Positions 36,701-44,764 of a stretch of DNA of 64,000 nt are shown in pieces. The translations under genes and the position numbers were made by a program. Where the stretch lies: positions 4,154,001 through 4,218,000 of the forward strand of contig NZ_CP159578.1 in assembly GCF_040536835.1 (NCBI RefSeq), read 5' to 3'. The notes beneath the pieces are model-generated. The model saw only the letters and a list, made by a program, of their open reading frames with translations, was not told the DNA's origin and did not search any database. Numbering within the stretch: position 1 is the stretch's first letter; every line of letters starts with the position of its first letter. This DNA is from Salinicola endophyticus. Lineage in GTDB: Bacteria; Pseudomonadota; Gammaproteobacteria; Pseudomonadales; Halomonadaceae.

Positions 36701-36910
36701 CCGCTGGCGCTGGGCCACGGCGCGGGCGCCGAGGTACGCCAGGCGCTGGGGGTCGCGGTTTTCGCCGGCATGCTCGGGGTGACCCTGTTCGGCCTGCTGC
36801 TGACGCCGGTGTTCTATGTCGCGCTGCGCAAGCTGGCCGGGCCGCTGCGCCAGGATCACGGCTCGACGCTGGCAGGCGAGAGTACCGAGCGGATGGACGA
36901 CGTCAGATAG
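33728..36910 (+). CDS. RND multidrug efflux permease (AcrB/MexB type)
   Basis: A 1060-residue inner-membrane proton-driven exporter. It starts with the family-typical MNVSRFFVDRPIFAAVLSI, has large periplasmic loops after segments 1 and 7, and the proton-relay segment GIVVDDAIVVVENVERN in the fourth membrane helix with paired aspartates. 'GQFYRQFAVTIAISTVISTINSLTLSPAL' and the C-terminal repeat 'GLACKNAILIVEFARELE' are typical. ATG 33728 is chosen over an upstream in-frame start because it begins the conserved region. No outer-membrane factor gene is adjacent, so a TolC-like protein encoded elsewhere is needed. Confidence 0.95.
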   Translation: MNVSRFFVDRPIFAAVLSIVMLALGAISIPNLPIGEYPEVVPPSVLVRTVYPGANPKEIADTVAAPLEEAITGVEGMMYYKSVAGSDGVLQMTVTFRPGTDAEQATVRVQNRVSQALARLPEAVRRQGVTTQKQSPTFLMVVHLVSPDDRYDTLYLRNYARLHVRDQLARIPGVGEAQLFGGGDYAMRVWLDPDRVAAHGLTAGDVVAAIRDQNVQVSAGQIGGEPMPDSDFLTLINAKGRLTSEAEFGDIVLKTGADGDILRLKDVARLQLGAGDYTLRARLDGKDAVAIGIFQSPGANALEIRDQVIHTMDELATQFPAGLEYRSVYDTTLFVTDSIHSVIQTLLEAVLLVVLVVTLFLQTWRASLIPLLAVPVSVVGTFAVLLLLGYSINTLTLFGLVLAIGIVVDDAIVVVENVERNIEQGLAPRAAAHQAMREVSGPIVAIGLVLCAVFVPMAFLSGVTGQFYRQFAVTIAISTVISTINSLTLSPALAAMLLRPHDAPKDRLTRVIDALFGWLFRPFNRLFNAGSERYRGVVSRSLKRRGAVFVIYLILLGATGYLFKTVPPGFIPVQDKMYLIAGVKLPEGASLERTDALLRQVVDIAMHTDGVEHAISFPGLNALQFTNTSNTGLAFLTLTPFTERTRTAAEINAELAGKLGALKDGIAFSFMPPPILGLGNGSGYQLFLEDRGGLGYGPLQEAVNAFQGAVMQTPGMSYPITSYQANVPQLDADVDRLKAKSQGVAVADLFDTLQTYLGSTYVNDFNQFGRTWQVIAQADAPYRDSVEDIARLRTRNAQGEMVPIGSMIKVHQTFGPDPVLRFNGYPAADLAGEADPRVLSSPQAMAELTRIGAQVLPAGIDFEWTDLSYQQATQGNAALIVFPLAVMLVFLVLAALYESWTLPLAVILIVPMCVLSALIGVRLVGGDTNIFVQVGLVVLIGLACKNAILIVEFARELELEGRETVAAALEACRLRLRPIVMTSITFTAAVIPLALGHGAGAEVRQALGVAVFAGMLGVTLFGLLLTPVFYVALRKLAGPLRQDHGSTLAGESTERMDDVR

Positions 36911-36979
36911 GCCAGCTCGCACGAGGCGTGCCGAATAGGCGCTAGCCACTCGATAACCACTCGATAACCACCCAGTAAC

Positions 36980-37009
36980 GACAGAGCGCCCGGCAATGGG
37001 CGCTCTGTC
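36980..37009. terminator. Strong hairpin between convergent RND permease and SDR genes
   Basis: Perfect 12-bp stem GACAGAGCGCCC (36980-36991) and GGGCGCTCTGTC (36998-37009), loop GGCAAT. There is no T-run in either direction, so it is a candidate terminator or transcript-end stabiliser. An 11-bp tandem duplication (CCACTCGATAA) lies just before it near 36947-36970. Confidence 0.55.
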
Positions 37010-37078
37010 GTATCTCGCATTGACTGGCTATCTCTCGACTGGCTGAGCGTTGGCGGGCGGCATCATCGCCGCCCGACA

Positions 37079-37957
37079 TCACGCCTTGGCGGTGTCGCGC
37101 AGAAAACCGCCCTGCTTGAGGATATCGGCGTAGCCTTCGCGGAAGGAGGGGTAGTGAAAGGTGTAGCCCGAGGCGCGCAGGCGAGCGTTGTTGCAGCGCT
37201 TGCTCGAGCGCCGGCGCAGCGGTGACTGGATCACCTCCGGCGTTTCCACCTTGAGCTGCTTGGCGATCCACGCCATCACTTCGTGGAGCGGCGCCGACTC
37301 GCCGTCGCTGGCGAGATAGATCGACTCCAGCGGCTCGTCGCGCTCGGCCATTCCGATCAGATGCGCCAGCACCCCGGCGCAGTCGTCGCGATGAATGCGG
37401 TTGGAGTACATCGGCGGGTTGGCGGCGGCGATCCGGCCCTCCTTCACCTGGCGGATCAGGCGGTCGCGGCCCGGGCCGTAGATGCCGGAGAGACGCACCA
37501 CGGTGCCCGGCAGCGTATGGTCGAGCAACGCCTGCTCGGCTTCGCGCATCAGCGTGCCGGAGAAGCCGTTGGGCTCGGTGGGCGAGGTCTCGTCGACCTC
37601 CTCGCCGCCCTGCTGGGCGTAGACGCTGGTCGAGGAGACGAAGAACAGCCGCTTGGGCGGCGCCTCGCGCTGGGCGAACTGGGCGATCACCGCCTTGAGC
37701 CCTTCCGGATAGGCCGCGGCGTAGGCGCTCTCTTCGAAGCGGTCGGCGGTCACCGCGTAGACCACGAAATCGGCATCCGGTAGCGCGGCCAAGGCCGCGT
37801 CGTCGGTGACGTCCAGCGCCACCGGCTCGATCCCGGTGCCTTCCAGCGCGCCGGCGTTGCGCCGCGCGCCGATCACGCGATGCCCGGCGGCGATCAGCTG
37901 CTTGCCGAGCTGGGTGCCGATATCGCCGCAACCTAGAATTAATGTGGTTTTCTTCAC
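37079..37957 (-). CDS. NAD-dependent epimerase/dehydratase-fold SDR, YeeZ-like
   Basis: A 292-residue extended SDR. The Rossmann motif is LILGCGDIGTQLG (6-18), a YeeZ-like GxGxxG variant; 'RLFFVSSTSVYAQQGGEEVDE' and 'RLSGIYGPGRDRLI' are the usual extended-SDR segments. The catalytic YxxxK lysine is not evident after SVYAQQG, so a redox role is unsure. The start is GTG 37957 with AGGGAAAG upstream. Divergent from oxyR. Confidence 0.85.
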   Translation of the reverse strand: MKKTTLILGCGDIGTQLGKQLIAAGHRVIGARRNAGALEGTGIEPVALDVTDDAALAALPDADFVVYAVTADRFEESAYAAAYPEGLKAVIAQFAQREAPPKRLFFVSSTSVYAQQGGEEVDETSPTEPNGFSGTLMREAEQALLDHTLPGTVVRLSGIYGPGRDRLIRQVKEGRIAAANPPMYSNRIHRDDCAGVLAHLIGMAERDEPLESIYLASDGESAPLHEVMAWIAKQLKVETPEVIQSPLRRRSSKRCNNARLRASGYTFHYPSFREGYADILKQGGFLRDTAKA

Positions 37958-38115
37958 CTTTCCCTGGCCTCTTGGTAAAACATCCTTGTTAATACATCCG
38001 TGAAGACACGAATGACCACGAGAGACGGTCTCAGGTCGCAGACGTGAGTGACGTCTACGGCCCTTTGCGATGATTCTCTTCTCTGCGAATTAAGGGAGCC
38101 TTTCGGTCCCACCTC

Positions 38116-39036
38116 ATGACTCTAACAGAACTCCGTTACATCGTAACCTTGGCGCAGGAGCGTCACTTCGGTCGCGCTGCCGAACGCTGCTTCGTCTCGC
38201 AGCCGACGCTGTCGGTGGCGGTCAAGAAGCTCGAGGAAGAGCTGGGCATCGCGCTGTTCGAGCGCTCCAAGTCCACCGTACAGGTGACGCCGCTGGGCGA
38301 GCGTATCGTCGAGCAGGCGCACCGCGTGCTGGAGCAGGCGACGCTGATCAAGGAGATGGCCAGCGAGGGCAAGGACCAGCTGATCAGCCCGCTGCGCATC
38401 GGCGCCATCTACACCATCGGCCCCTATCTGTTCCCGCATCTGATTCCGGCGCTGTCGCGCATCGCCCCGCAGATGCCGTTGTACATCGAAGAGAGCTTCA
38501 CCGGCGTGCTGCGGCGTAAGCTGCGTAGCGGCGAGCTGGATGCGATCTTCGTCGCGCTGCCGTTCAACGAGCCGGACGTGGTCACCAAGACGCTCTATCA
38601 GGAGCCATTCGAGATCCTGCTGCCGGCCGGTCACCCGTGGACCGAGCGCGCCGCGATCGACAAGGAGGATCTGCTCAAGGAGCGCCTGCTGCTGCTCGGC
38701 GAGGGCCACTGCTTCCGCGACCAGATTCTCGAGGCGTGCCCGGCGATCAGCGCCCAGCTCAACAACCCCGAGAACACCCTGATCGCCGAGGGCGGCTCGC
38801 TCGAGACGATCCGCCACATGGTCGCCTCGGGGCTCGGTATCACGGTGCTGCCCAAACTGGCCATCGGCACCAGCCACTACGAGGGTGGCCTGCTCGAGAG
38901 CCGGCCGTTCAAGGGTGACGCCCCCACCCGCAGCGTGGCCCTGGCCTGGCGTGCCAGCTTCCCGCGGCCGCGCGCGATCGATGCGCTGATCCAGGCGATC
39001 GATCAGGTTCACGGTAGCGACGTCGAGGCGGCATGA
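38116..39036 (+). CDS. oxyR: Hydrogen-peroxide sensor OxyR
   Basis: A 306-residue LysR-type activator. The N-terminal helix-turn-helix is MTLTELRYIVTLAQERHFGR and onward; the redox cysteines are Cys199 and Cys208 in GEGHCFRDQILEAC, at the same positions as in E. coli OxyR. Oxidation to a disulfide switches it to an activator of catalase and peroxidase genes. Its stop overlaps the recG start (ATGA), the oxyR-recG arrangement found in pseudomonads and halomonads. Confidence 0.97.
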   Translation: MTLTELRYIVTLAQERHFGRAAERCFVSQPTLSVAVKKLEEELGIALFERSKSTVQVTPLGERIVEQAHRVLEQATLIKEMASEGKDQLISPLRIGAIYTIGPYLFPHLIPALSRIAPQMPLYIEESFTGVLRRKLRSGELDAIFVALPFNEPDVVTKTLYQEPFEILLPAGHPWTERAAIDKEDLLKERLLLLGEGHCFRDQILEACPAISAQLNNPENTLIAEGGSLETIRHMVASGLGITVLPKLAIGTSHYEGGLLESRPFKGDAPTRSVALAWRASFPRPRAIDALIQAIDQVHGSDVEAA

Positions 39037-41111
39037 GCCTCGACGCACCGGTCACCGACCTCGCCGGCGTCGGCGAAGCACTCGCGCTCAAGCTGGCCCG
39101 GCTGCGGATCGTCCAGATCGCCGATCTGCTGTTCCATCTGCCGCTGCGCTACCAGGATCGTACCCGGATCACTCCGATCGGCACCCTGCGGGCAGGGACC
39201 GAGGCGGTGGTCGAGGGCGAGGTGAGCGCCGCCGACGTGATCCGCGGGCGCCGGCGCAGCCTGCTGGTGCGGCTCAAGGATGGCTCCGGCATTCTCAGCC
39301 TGCGCTTCTTCCACTTCTCGCCGGCCCAGCAGCAGCAGTTCGTAAAGGGCGTGCAGGTGCGCTGCTTCGGCGAAGCCCGCGCCGGCAGCACCGGGCTCGA
39401 GATCTACCACCCCGAGTACCGTCTGGTGCAGAGCGAAGCGCCGCCGGTGGACGAGCACCTGACCCCCATCTACCCGGCCACCGAAGGGCTCGCCCAGCCG
39501 CGCCTGCGGGCGCTGATCCAGCAGGCACTGAAGCGCCTGGCGGAGGCGCCGGACGCGCTGCCGGAGTGGATTCCCGCGACGCTGCGCCAGCGCTTTCGCC
39601 TGCCCGGCCTGCTCGAAGCGCTGCGCTATCTGCACGAGCCGCCGCCGGACGCCCCGCAGGAGGTGCTCGCCGCCGGGCGCCATCCGGCCCAGCGCCGGCT
39701 GGCGCTGGAGGAGCTGCTGGCGCACCAGTTGAGCCTGCGTCAGGTGCGCCTGCGCATCCAGACCGACGGCGCCCCCAAGCTCGCCGGCAGCGGCCATCTG
39801 CAGGCGCGCTTTCTGACCCAGCTACCGTTCTCGCTGACCCAGGCCCAGCGCCGCGTGCTCGACGAGATCGGGCGCGACCTGGAGCGCGAGGTACCGATGC
39901 TGCGTCTCGTCCAGGGCGATGTCGGCTCGGGCAAGACCGTGGTCGCCGCGATGGCGGTACTGGCCGCGGTCGCCGGCGGCTGCCAGGCCGCCGTGATGGC
40001 GCCGACGGAGATTCTCGCCGAGCAGCACTTCCGCCAGTTCCGCAGCTGGCTCGAACCGCTGGGCATCGAGGTGGGCTGGCTCGCCGGCAAGCTCAAGGGC
40101 AAGGCGCGCGGCGACACCAAGGCGGCGATCGCCGATGGCCGCGCCCAGGTGGTGGTGGGCACCCATGCGCTGTTCCAGGATGACGTCAGCTTCCAGCGCC
40201 TGGGGCTGGCGGTGATCGACGAGCAGCACCGCTTCGGTGTGCACCAGCGCCTGGCGCTGCGCCAGAAGGGCGAAAACGGCGGCCTGACCCCGCATCAGTT
40301 GATCATGACCGCCACGCCGATCCCGCGCACCCTGGCGATGAGCGCCTACGCCGATCTCGACCTCTCGGTGATCGACGAGCTGCCGCCGGGGCGCACCCCG
40401 GTGCATACCGTGGCGGTGCCCGACGAGCGCCGCCCGGAGGTGATCGAGCGCATCCGCAGCGCCTGCGCCGAGGGTCGCCAGGCCTACTGGGTGTGCACGC
40501 TGATCGAAGAGTCGGAGGCACTCACCTGTCAGGCTGCAGAAGTCACCCGCGACACCCTGACCGAGGCGCTGCCGGCACTCCAGATCGGGCTGGTCCACGG
40601 GCGCATGAAGGCCGCCGAGAAAGGTGAGGTGATGGACGCCTTCAAGCGTGGCGAGCTCGATCTGCTGGTGGCGACCACGGTGATCGAGGTGGGGGTCGAC
40701 GTGCCCAACGCCAGCCTGATGATCATCGAGAACCCGGAGCGCCTGGGGCTCTCCCAGCTGCACCAGCTGCGTGGCCGGGTCGGCCGCGGGCGCGTCGACA
40801 GCTACTGCGTGCTGCTCTATCACCCGCCGCTGTCGCACCACTCCCGCGAGCGCCTGGGCATCCTGCGCGACACCACCGACGGCTTCAAGGTCGCCGAGAA
40901 GGATCTCGAACTGCGCGGCCCCGGCGAGGTGCTGGGCACCCGCCAGACCGGGCTGGCGCAGATGAAGATCGCCGACCTGGAGCGCGACCGCGACCTGCTC
41001 GATACCGTCACCGCGCTGGCGACGGCACTGCTCGAAGAGGCCCCCGACGTGGCCCCGGCGCTGATCCAGCGCTGGCTGGGCGACGAGGCGGGCAGGTACG
41101 GGCAGGTGTGA
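39033..41111 (+). CDS. recG: ATP-dependent DNA helicase RecG
   Basis: A 692-residue helicase that rescues stalled forks and migrates branched DNA. The N-terminal wedge domain has the OB-fold core; Walker A is GDVGSGKTVVAA; the DEAD-type box is VIDEQHRFGVHQRLALR; motif III is 'TATPIPRTLAMSAYADLDLS' and the C-terminal helicase motifs VATTVIEVGVDVPNA and 'QLHQLRGRVGRG' follow. Translationally coupled to oxyR. A hairpin GGCAGGT-N8-ACCTGCC (41101-41122) spans its stop codon but lacks a T-run. Confidence 0.97.
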   Translation: MSLDAPVTDLAGVGEALALKLARLRIVQIADLLFHLPLRYQDRTRITPIGTLRAGTEAVVEGEVSAADVIRGRRRSLLVRLKDGSGILSLRFFHFSPAQQQQFVKGVQVRCFGEARAGSTGLEIYHPEYRLVQSEAPPVDEHLTPIYPATEGLAQPRLRALIQQALKRLAEAPDALPEWIPATLRQRFRLPGLLEALRYLHEPPPDAPQEVLAAGRHPAQRRLALEELLAHQLSLRQVRLRIQTDGAPKLAGSGHLQARFLTQLPFSLTQAQRRVLDEIGRDLEREVPMLRLVQGDVGSGKTVVAAMAVLAAVAGGCQAAVMAPTEILAEQHFRQFRSWLEPLGIEVGWLAGKLKGKARGDTKAAIADGRAQVVVGTHALFQDDVSFQRLGLAVIDEQHRFGVHQRLALRQKGENGGLTPHQLIMTATPIPRTLAMSAYADLDLSVIDELPPGRTPVHTVAVPDERRPEVIERIRSACAEGRQAYWVCTLIEESEALTCQAAEVTRDTLTEALPALQIGLVHGRMKAAEKGEVMDAFKRGELDLLVATTVIEVGVDVPNASLMIIENPERLGLSQLHQLRGRVGRGRVDSYCVLLYHPPLSHHSRERLGILRDTTDGFKVAEKDLELRGPGEVLGTRQTGLAQMKIADLERDRDLLDTVTALATALLEEAPDVAPALIQRWLGDEAGRYGQV

Positions 41112-41132
41112 ACGAACCTGCCACTCCCTCGC

Positions 41133-41201
41133 TGTAAGCCATTACCGTTCAACCGTGTAAGCCTTTTCCTTTTAACTATGTAAGCCATTTACGTTAGACG
41201 A
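41133..41201. repeat. Three 23-bp direct repeats upstream of the CTQ oxidase operon
   Basis: TGTAAGCC begins each unit at 41133, 41156 and 41179, exactly 23 bp apart. Each continues with a T-rich middle and TTNAAC- or TTAGAC-like end. The array sits 22 bp after recG and about 200 bp before the oxidase start, in an AT-rich spacer. It looks like an iteron array for a regulator, or a small VNTR. Confidence 0.75.
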
Positions 41202-41398
41202 AATAAACTGCCAACTCATGCACTTACCCGTTCTTTTATTTGGCAATTCTGCATTAGCAATTGCTATTTTTTCTATAGCGAGTCTTCCGGCGTGGAAGGC
41301 TGACGACCGCCAGTGGCCGCTCCGACTCGCCCCGTGGAGCGGTGCCGCCAACCCGGACTGCACCGCCGATAACAGCGAATGTGCACAGGGAGGTCGGC
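41202..41398. promoter_or_regulatory. AT-rich leader of the CTQ oxidase operon
   Basis: This stretch is markedly AT-richer than the flanking genes. It contains the inverted repeat GCAATT-N10-AATTGC (41243-41264), followed by TTTTTTCTATAGC, in which CTATAG could serve as a -10 element. No exact promoter can be fixed. Confidence 0.35.
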
Positions 41399-43399
41399 AT
41401 GGCCGGTCACTACGAGATTCATCCACGTATCGGCGTGGCACGCCTGGGCAACAGCCCGGACGAATTCTATCTGGCGCCGGAGCGCGTCGGCGGCTTGCCG
41501 ATCGCTTGCGACGCATCGGGCAATCCTATCGACACCGATGGCACACCGTCGCCCGTGCGGCAGTTCAAGGACAGCATCGGCAGAATCAAGCGCCAGGCGG
41601 CCAAGTTCCAGGTCTTCGCGCGCGATGCCGAAGGCACCCGTGCGGTCTCGCTGGCCGATGACGACATCGAGAAGATCGTCTGGACGGTGCACATCGCCAA
41701 CAAGAAGCCGGTCTGGTACACCTTCTCCGAGCTGCAGGGCAATCTCGAGTTCGGGGCCGCCAACAGCTATGCCAACCAGCACATTCCGGTCAACAATCCC
41801 GGTGTCATCGGTGACAAGGCACGTCAGCGGCTGATCATCGACCCCGGCCCGCGCCATATCGAGCGCCCCGGCGACCAGGTCGCTTTCTCGCGCTACAACA
41901 TTCCCGACGACTACCCGTGCGGCAGCTTCCCGCCGCTCGACGCCGGTGGTGAGCAGATCGACTCGCTCGGCGAGCTACGCCTCGATGACGCCGGCAACCT
42001 GATCGCCCTCAGCGGATTCGGCCAGGTCACCGGCACCGGCGATATCACCTCCTTCCGTGGCGCCGCCGGTTACTGGGATGACATCGCCGACGGTTACGTG
42101 CTCGCCACCGTGCATCTGACCAGCGGTGAGACGGTCGAGGCCGAGGCCGGCTGGCTATTGATCGGCAGTCCCAAGTACGCCCCCGAGCTGGTCAACATCA
42201 CCACGCTGTACGATACCGCCTACGACGTCGCGATCCGCCATATGAACGCCGACCCGGCGATCTACCGCGAGAACTGCGACGCCGCCAGCGCCTTTCCGAG
42301 TCACGCCGGTTACACCCCATTGGCAGGCTACGACCCCGAGTACGAAGTCGACTACGAGACCCAGGTCAGGCCGATCATCGAACGGATGCAGGGCTATCGC
42401 TGGGTCGCCGACATCCCCTATCTCGACGACTTCGCCAACCCCGGCTTCGATCTGCGCGATGCCTCGTCCGCCAATGCCGAACATCGCTGGCGCTACTTCG
42501 GTTACTTCCGGGTGCCGGTTCTGCCGCTCGATTACGCCGAGTGGATCGACAAGGTGCCCAACGGCCCCAACCAGCTGTTCTCGAAAGACGGTATCCCGCT
42601 GATGCCGCTCAACTCCGGCGACAACTCGGTGACCAACCAGGGCCCCATCTACAAGTTCGAGACCCTCTCGCCGACCCAGTACTTCTTCCTGCACCAGTGG
42701 GCGGCCGGCAAGTTCCGCACCGGCGCCGCCAAATCACGCGACCTGGCCGAACGGCTCGACGAAGCCCACACCGGCAACTGCGTCGGCGCGCCCTTCTCAC
42801 CCGGCATCGAAACCACCTGGATCGTGCGCAACGCCCCCATCTATCAGGCTCCCCTACAGCTCAAGCTGGCGCATCACCAACATGGCGACGCCCGCTTGCA
42901 GACGTACTACCGGGAACACGGCCTGAGCCCCACCGCCGACGAAGCCGAGGGTCAAGGCTGTGAACCGGGCGATCTGACCAAACGCATGGCGATCCCGTGG
43001 CAGGCCGACTTCCACGAGTGCACGGTGCAGACGCCCAACATCACCAATCCGAGCATCAACCAGTTCGCCGACGGTACCGGCATCCAGGTGCCACCGACGT
43101 TCTATGTCTACTGGTGGCCACCGCAGAGCCCCATGCACGTTGTCACCGGAGACATCGAGCCCGACGCTCAGGTGCTGGACGCGGTGGTCTCGCGCATCGA
43201 CGACCAGACGGTGATCGCCGCCGGACAGCGCGTTCCCTACCAGCGCGGTATCGACTCGACCGCCGCGATCATCGCTAACTGGAGCCGGCTCGGTTTCATC
43301 GTCAACCAGGGCCCCGAGGGCTTCCCCTACTTCGTCGAGCGTGAACGTAACCATGCCGCCCTGGCGCAAGGCGTGATCCAGCGCGCCTCCGGCACATGA
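41399..43399 (+). CDS. LodA/GoxA-family cysteine tryptophylquinone amino-acid oxidase
   Basis: A 666-residue oxidase of the LodA-like family, which oxidatively deaminates an amino acid (lysine at the epsilon carbon in LodA, glycine in GoxA) giving ammonia and H2O2. The N-terminus YEIHPRIGVARLGNSPDEFY is the family signature. The expected cofactor residues are Cys541 with Asp537 four residues before it (WQADFHECTVQ), and Trp572/573 in FYVYWWPPQSPM. In LodA, from memory, the pair is Cys516-Trp581 with Asp512, so spacing here is shorter. No signal peptide, as is usual for these proteins. ATG 41399 has GGGAGG upstream. Coupled (ATGA) to its flavoprotein partner. Confidence 0.9.
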   Translation: MAGHYEIHPRIGVARLGNSPDEFYLAPERVGGLPIACDASGNPIDTDGTPSPVRQFKDSIGRIKRQAAKFQVFARDAEGTRAVSLADDDIEKIVWTVHIANKKPVWYTFSELQGNLEFGAANSYANQHIPVNNPGVIGDKARQRLIIDPGPRHIERPGDQVAFSRYNIPDDYPCGSFPPLDAGGEQIDSLGELRLDDAGNLIALSGFGQVTGTGDITSFRGAAGYWDDIADGYVLATVHLTSGETVEAEAGWLLIGSPKYAPELVNITTLYDTAYDVAIRHMNADPAIYRENCDAASAFPSHAGYTPLAGYDPEYEVDYETQVRPIIERMQGYRWVADIPYLDDFANPGFDLRDASSANAEHRWRYFGYFRVPVLPLDYAEWIDKVPNGPNQLFSKDGIPLMPLNSGDNSVTNQGPIYKFETLSPTQYFFLHQWAAGKFRTGAAKSRDLAERLDEAHTGNCVGAPFSPGIETTWIVRNAPIYQAPLQLKLAHHQHGDARLQTYYREHGLSPTADEAEGQGCEPGDLTKRMAIPWQADFHECTVQTPNITNPSINQFADGTGIQVPPTFYVYWWPPQSPMHVVTGDIEPDAQVLDAVVSRIDDQTVIAAGQRVPYQRGIDSTAAIIANWSRLGFIVNQGPEGFPYFVERERNHAALAQGVIQRASGT

Positions 43400-44760
43400 G
43401 CCGGTCATCGGCGGAGCGGCTCTGGGATGTGGTGATCCTGGGTGGCGGGCCGGCGGGTAGTGCCGCCGGCCTCACGCTGCTGCAGCGCGACGATCTCGCC
43501 ATCGCCATGGTCGAGGCCGACGCCTATGACGGACCCCGTATCGGCGAGTCCCTGTCGCCGGGGGCCCGCCCCCTGCTCGACTACCTCGGTGTCTGGGAGC
43601 GCTTTCGCGCCACCCAGCCGCTGGCATCGTTCGGCAGTCTCGCCGCCTGGGGCGGCGAGACCCCTCAGGCGCTCGACTACCTGTTCACGCTGCACGGCAA
43701 CGGCTGGAGTCTCGACCGAACCGGCTTCGATCGCCTGCTGGCCGAGACGTTCCAGGCGCGTGGCGGTCACCTGTGGCAACGGACCCGCTTACGGAGCGCG
43801 CAACGTCTAGCGTCGGGGGAGTGGCAACTGCAGCTGCAGGGGGAAGAGACGGGGCCGCGTTCGCTGCGTAGCCGATTTCTGATCGACGCCACCGGGCGCA
43901 GCGGACGGCTGGCGCGACACATCGGCACGGTACGCTGTCACGAGGACCGGCTCGTCGGTATCGCGCGTGTCGCACAGTTGCCGGCGCAAGCCACGATCCC
44001 TTCGGCCATCCACGTCGAGGCCTGCGACTACGGCTGGTGGTACGCGGCCCCCTTACCGGGACGCCGTCTGGTGGTGGTGGCGATGAGCGATGCCGATCTG
44101 GCCGGTGAACGGCGACTGACAGACGCTCAGTGCTGGCAGCAACGGCTGGCAGCGATGCCACTGATCGCGCCACTGACCGAAGGGGTGCGTTTCATCACGC
44201 CCCCACGCGGTTTTCCCGCGCATACCTCACGTCTCGTCGACCCCGGGGGCGACGGCTGGGTCGCCGTCGGCGACGCGGCCACGGCGCGCGACCCGCTGTC
44301 TTCCACGGGCATTCCCTATGCCCTGGGCAGCGGCATCCACGGCGCGCTGGTCGCGGTCAATGCGTTGACCCACAACGCCGACATGCTGCCCAGTTACGCG
44401 CAGAGTCTGCACGATGACTACCAGCAATATCTGAACTCACGCTGGAACATCTACCGCCGCGAAACGCGCTGGCCGGACCAGCGGTTCTGGCAACGCCGGC
44501 GCACCCGGGTCGAGCTGGACCCCATGACGCCACTGTCCGAGGTGGCGCCGGTAACCCGGCTCGATGCGGCCGCCTCTGTGCACCTGACGCCTGGCCAGGC
44601 ACGGGCCCTGCTCGCCCACTGCCGATCGGGCGCCTCCTCCCACCAGGTGGTGCGTGATTTTGCCGAGCACCACCCGGAACTGCCCGATCAACGCATCATT
44701 CTCGGCCTGCAGGAGCTGGCCGCGGCGGGATTGGTCACGCTGGGTCACCGCGTGGCCTGA
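43396..44760 (+). CDS. LodB-like FAD flavoprotein, CTQ maturation enzyme
   Basis: A 454-residue flavoprotein of the tryptophan-halogenase-like/LodB group, needed for making the quinone cofactor in LodA-type oxidases. FAD motifs: VVILGGGPAGSAAG (12-25) and VAVGDAATARDPLSSTGI, with 'YGWWYAAPLPGRRLVVVAMSD' between. No substrate other than its neighbour is expected. Residues 396-454 (HLTPGQARALLAHCRSG... [15 protein letters not shown]) form an additional small helical domain whose hydrophobic pattern resembles PqqD-like winged helices. Start overlaps the oxidase stop by 4 bp. Confidence 0.88.
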   Translation: MSRSSAERLWDVVILGGGPAGSAAGLTLLQRDDLAIAMVEADAYDGPRIGESLSPGARPLLDYLGVWERFRATQPLASFGSLAAWGGETPQALDYLFTLHGNGWSLDRTGFDRLLAETFQARGGHLWQRTRLRSAQRLASGEWQLQLQGEETGPRSLRSRFLIDATGRSGRLARHIGTVRCHEDRLVGIARVAQLPAQATIPSAIHVEACDYGWWYAAPLPGRRLVVVAMSDADLAGERRLTDAQCWQQRLAAMPLIAPLTEGVRFITPPRGFPAHTSRLVDPGGDGWVAVGDAATARDPLSSTGIPYALGSGIHGALVAVNALTHNADMLPSYAQSLHDDYQQYLNSRWNIYRRETRWPDQRFWQRRRTRVELDPMTPLSEVAPVTRLDAAASVHLTPGQARALLAHCRSGASSHQVVRDFAEHHPELPDQRIILGLQELAAAGLVTLGHRVA

Positions 44761-44764
44761 TCCA

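Noticed and set aside
36980-37009. 12-bp hairpin as a certain rho-independent terminator
   Set aside because: Stem is perfect but no T-run follows on either side, so only listed as a candidate.
41133-41201. 23-bp repeats considered as a CRISPR array or replication iterons
   Set aside because: Repeats are directly adjacent with no spacers; no rep, dnaA or cas gene near; left as a putative regulatory array.
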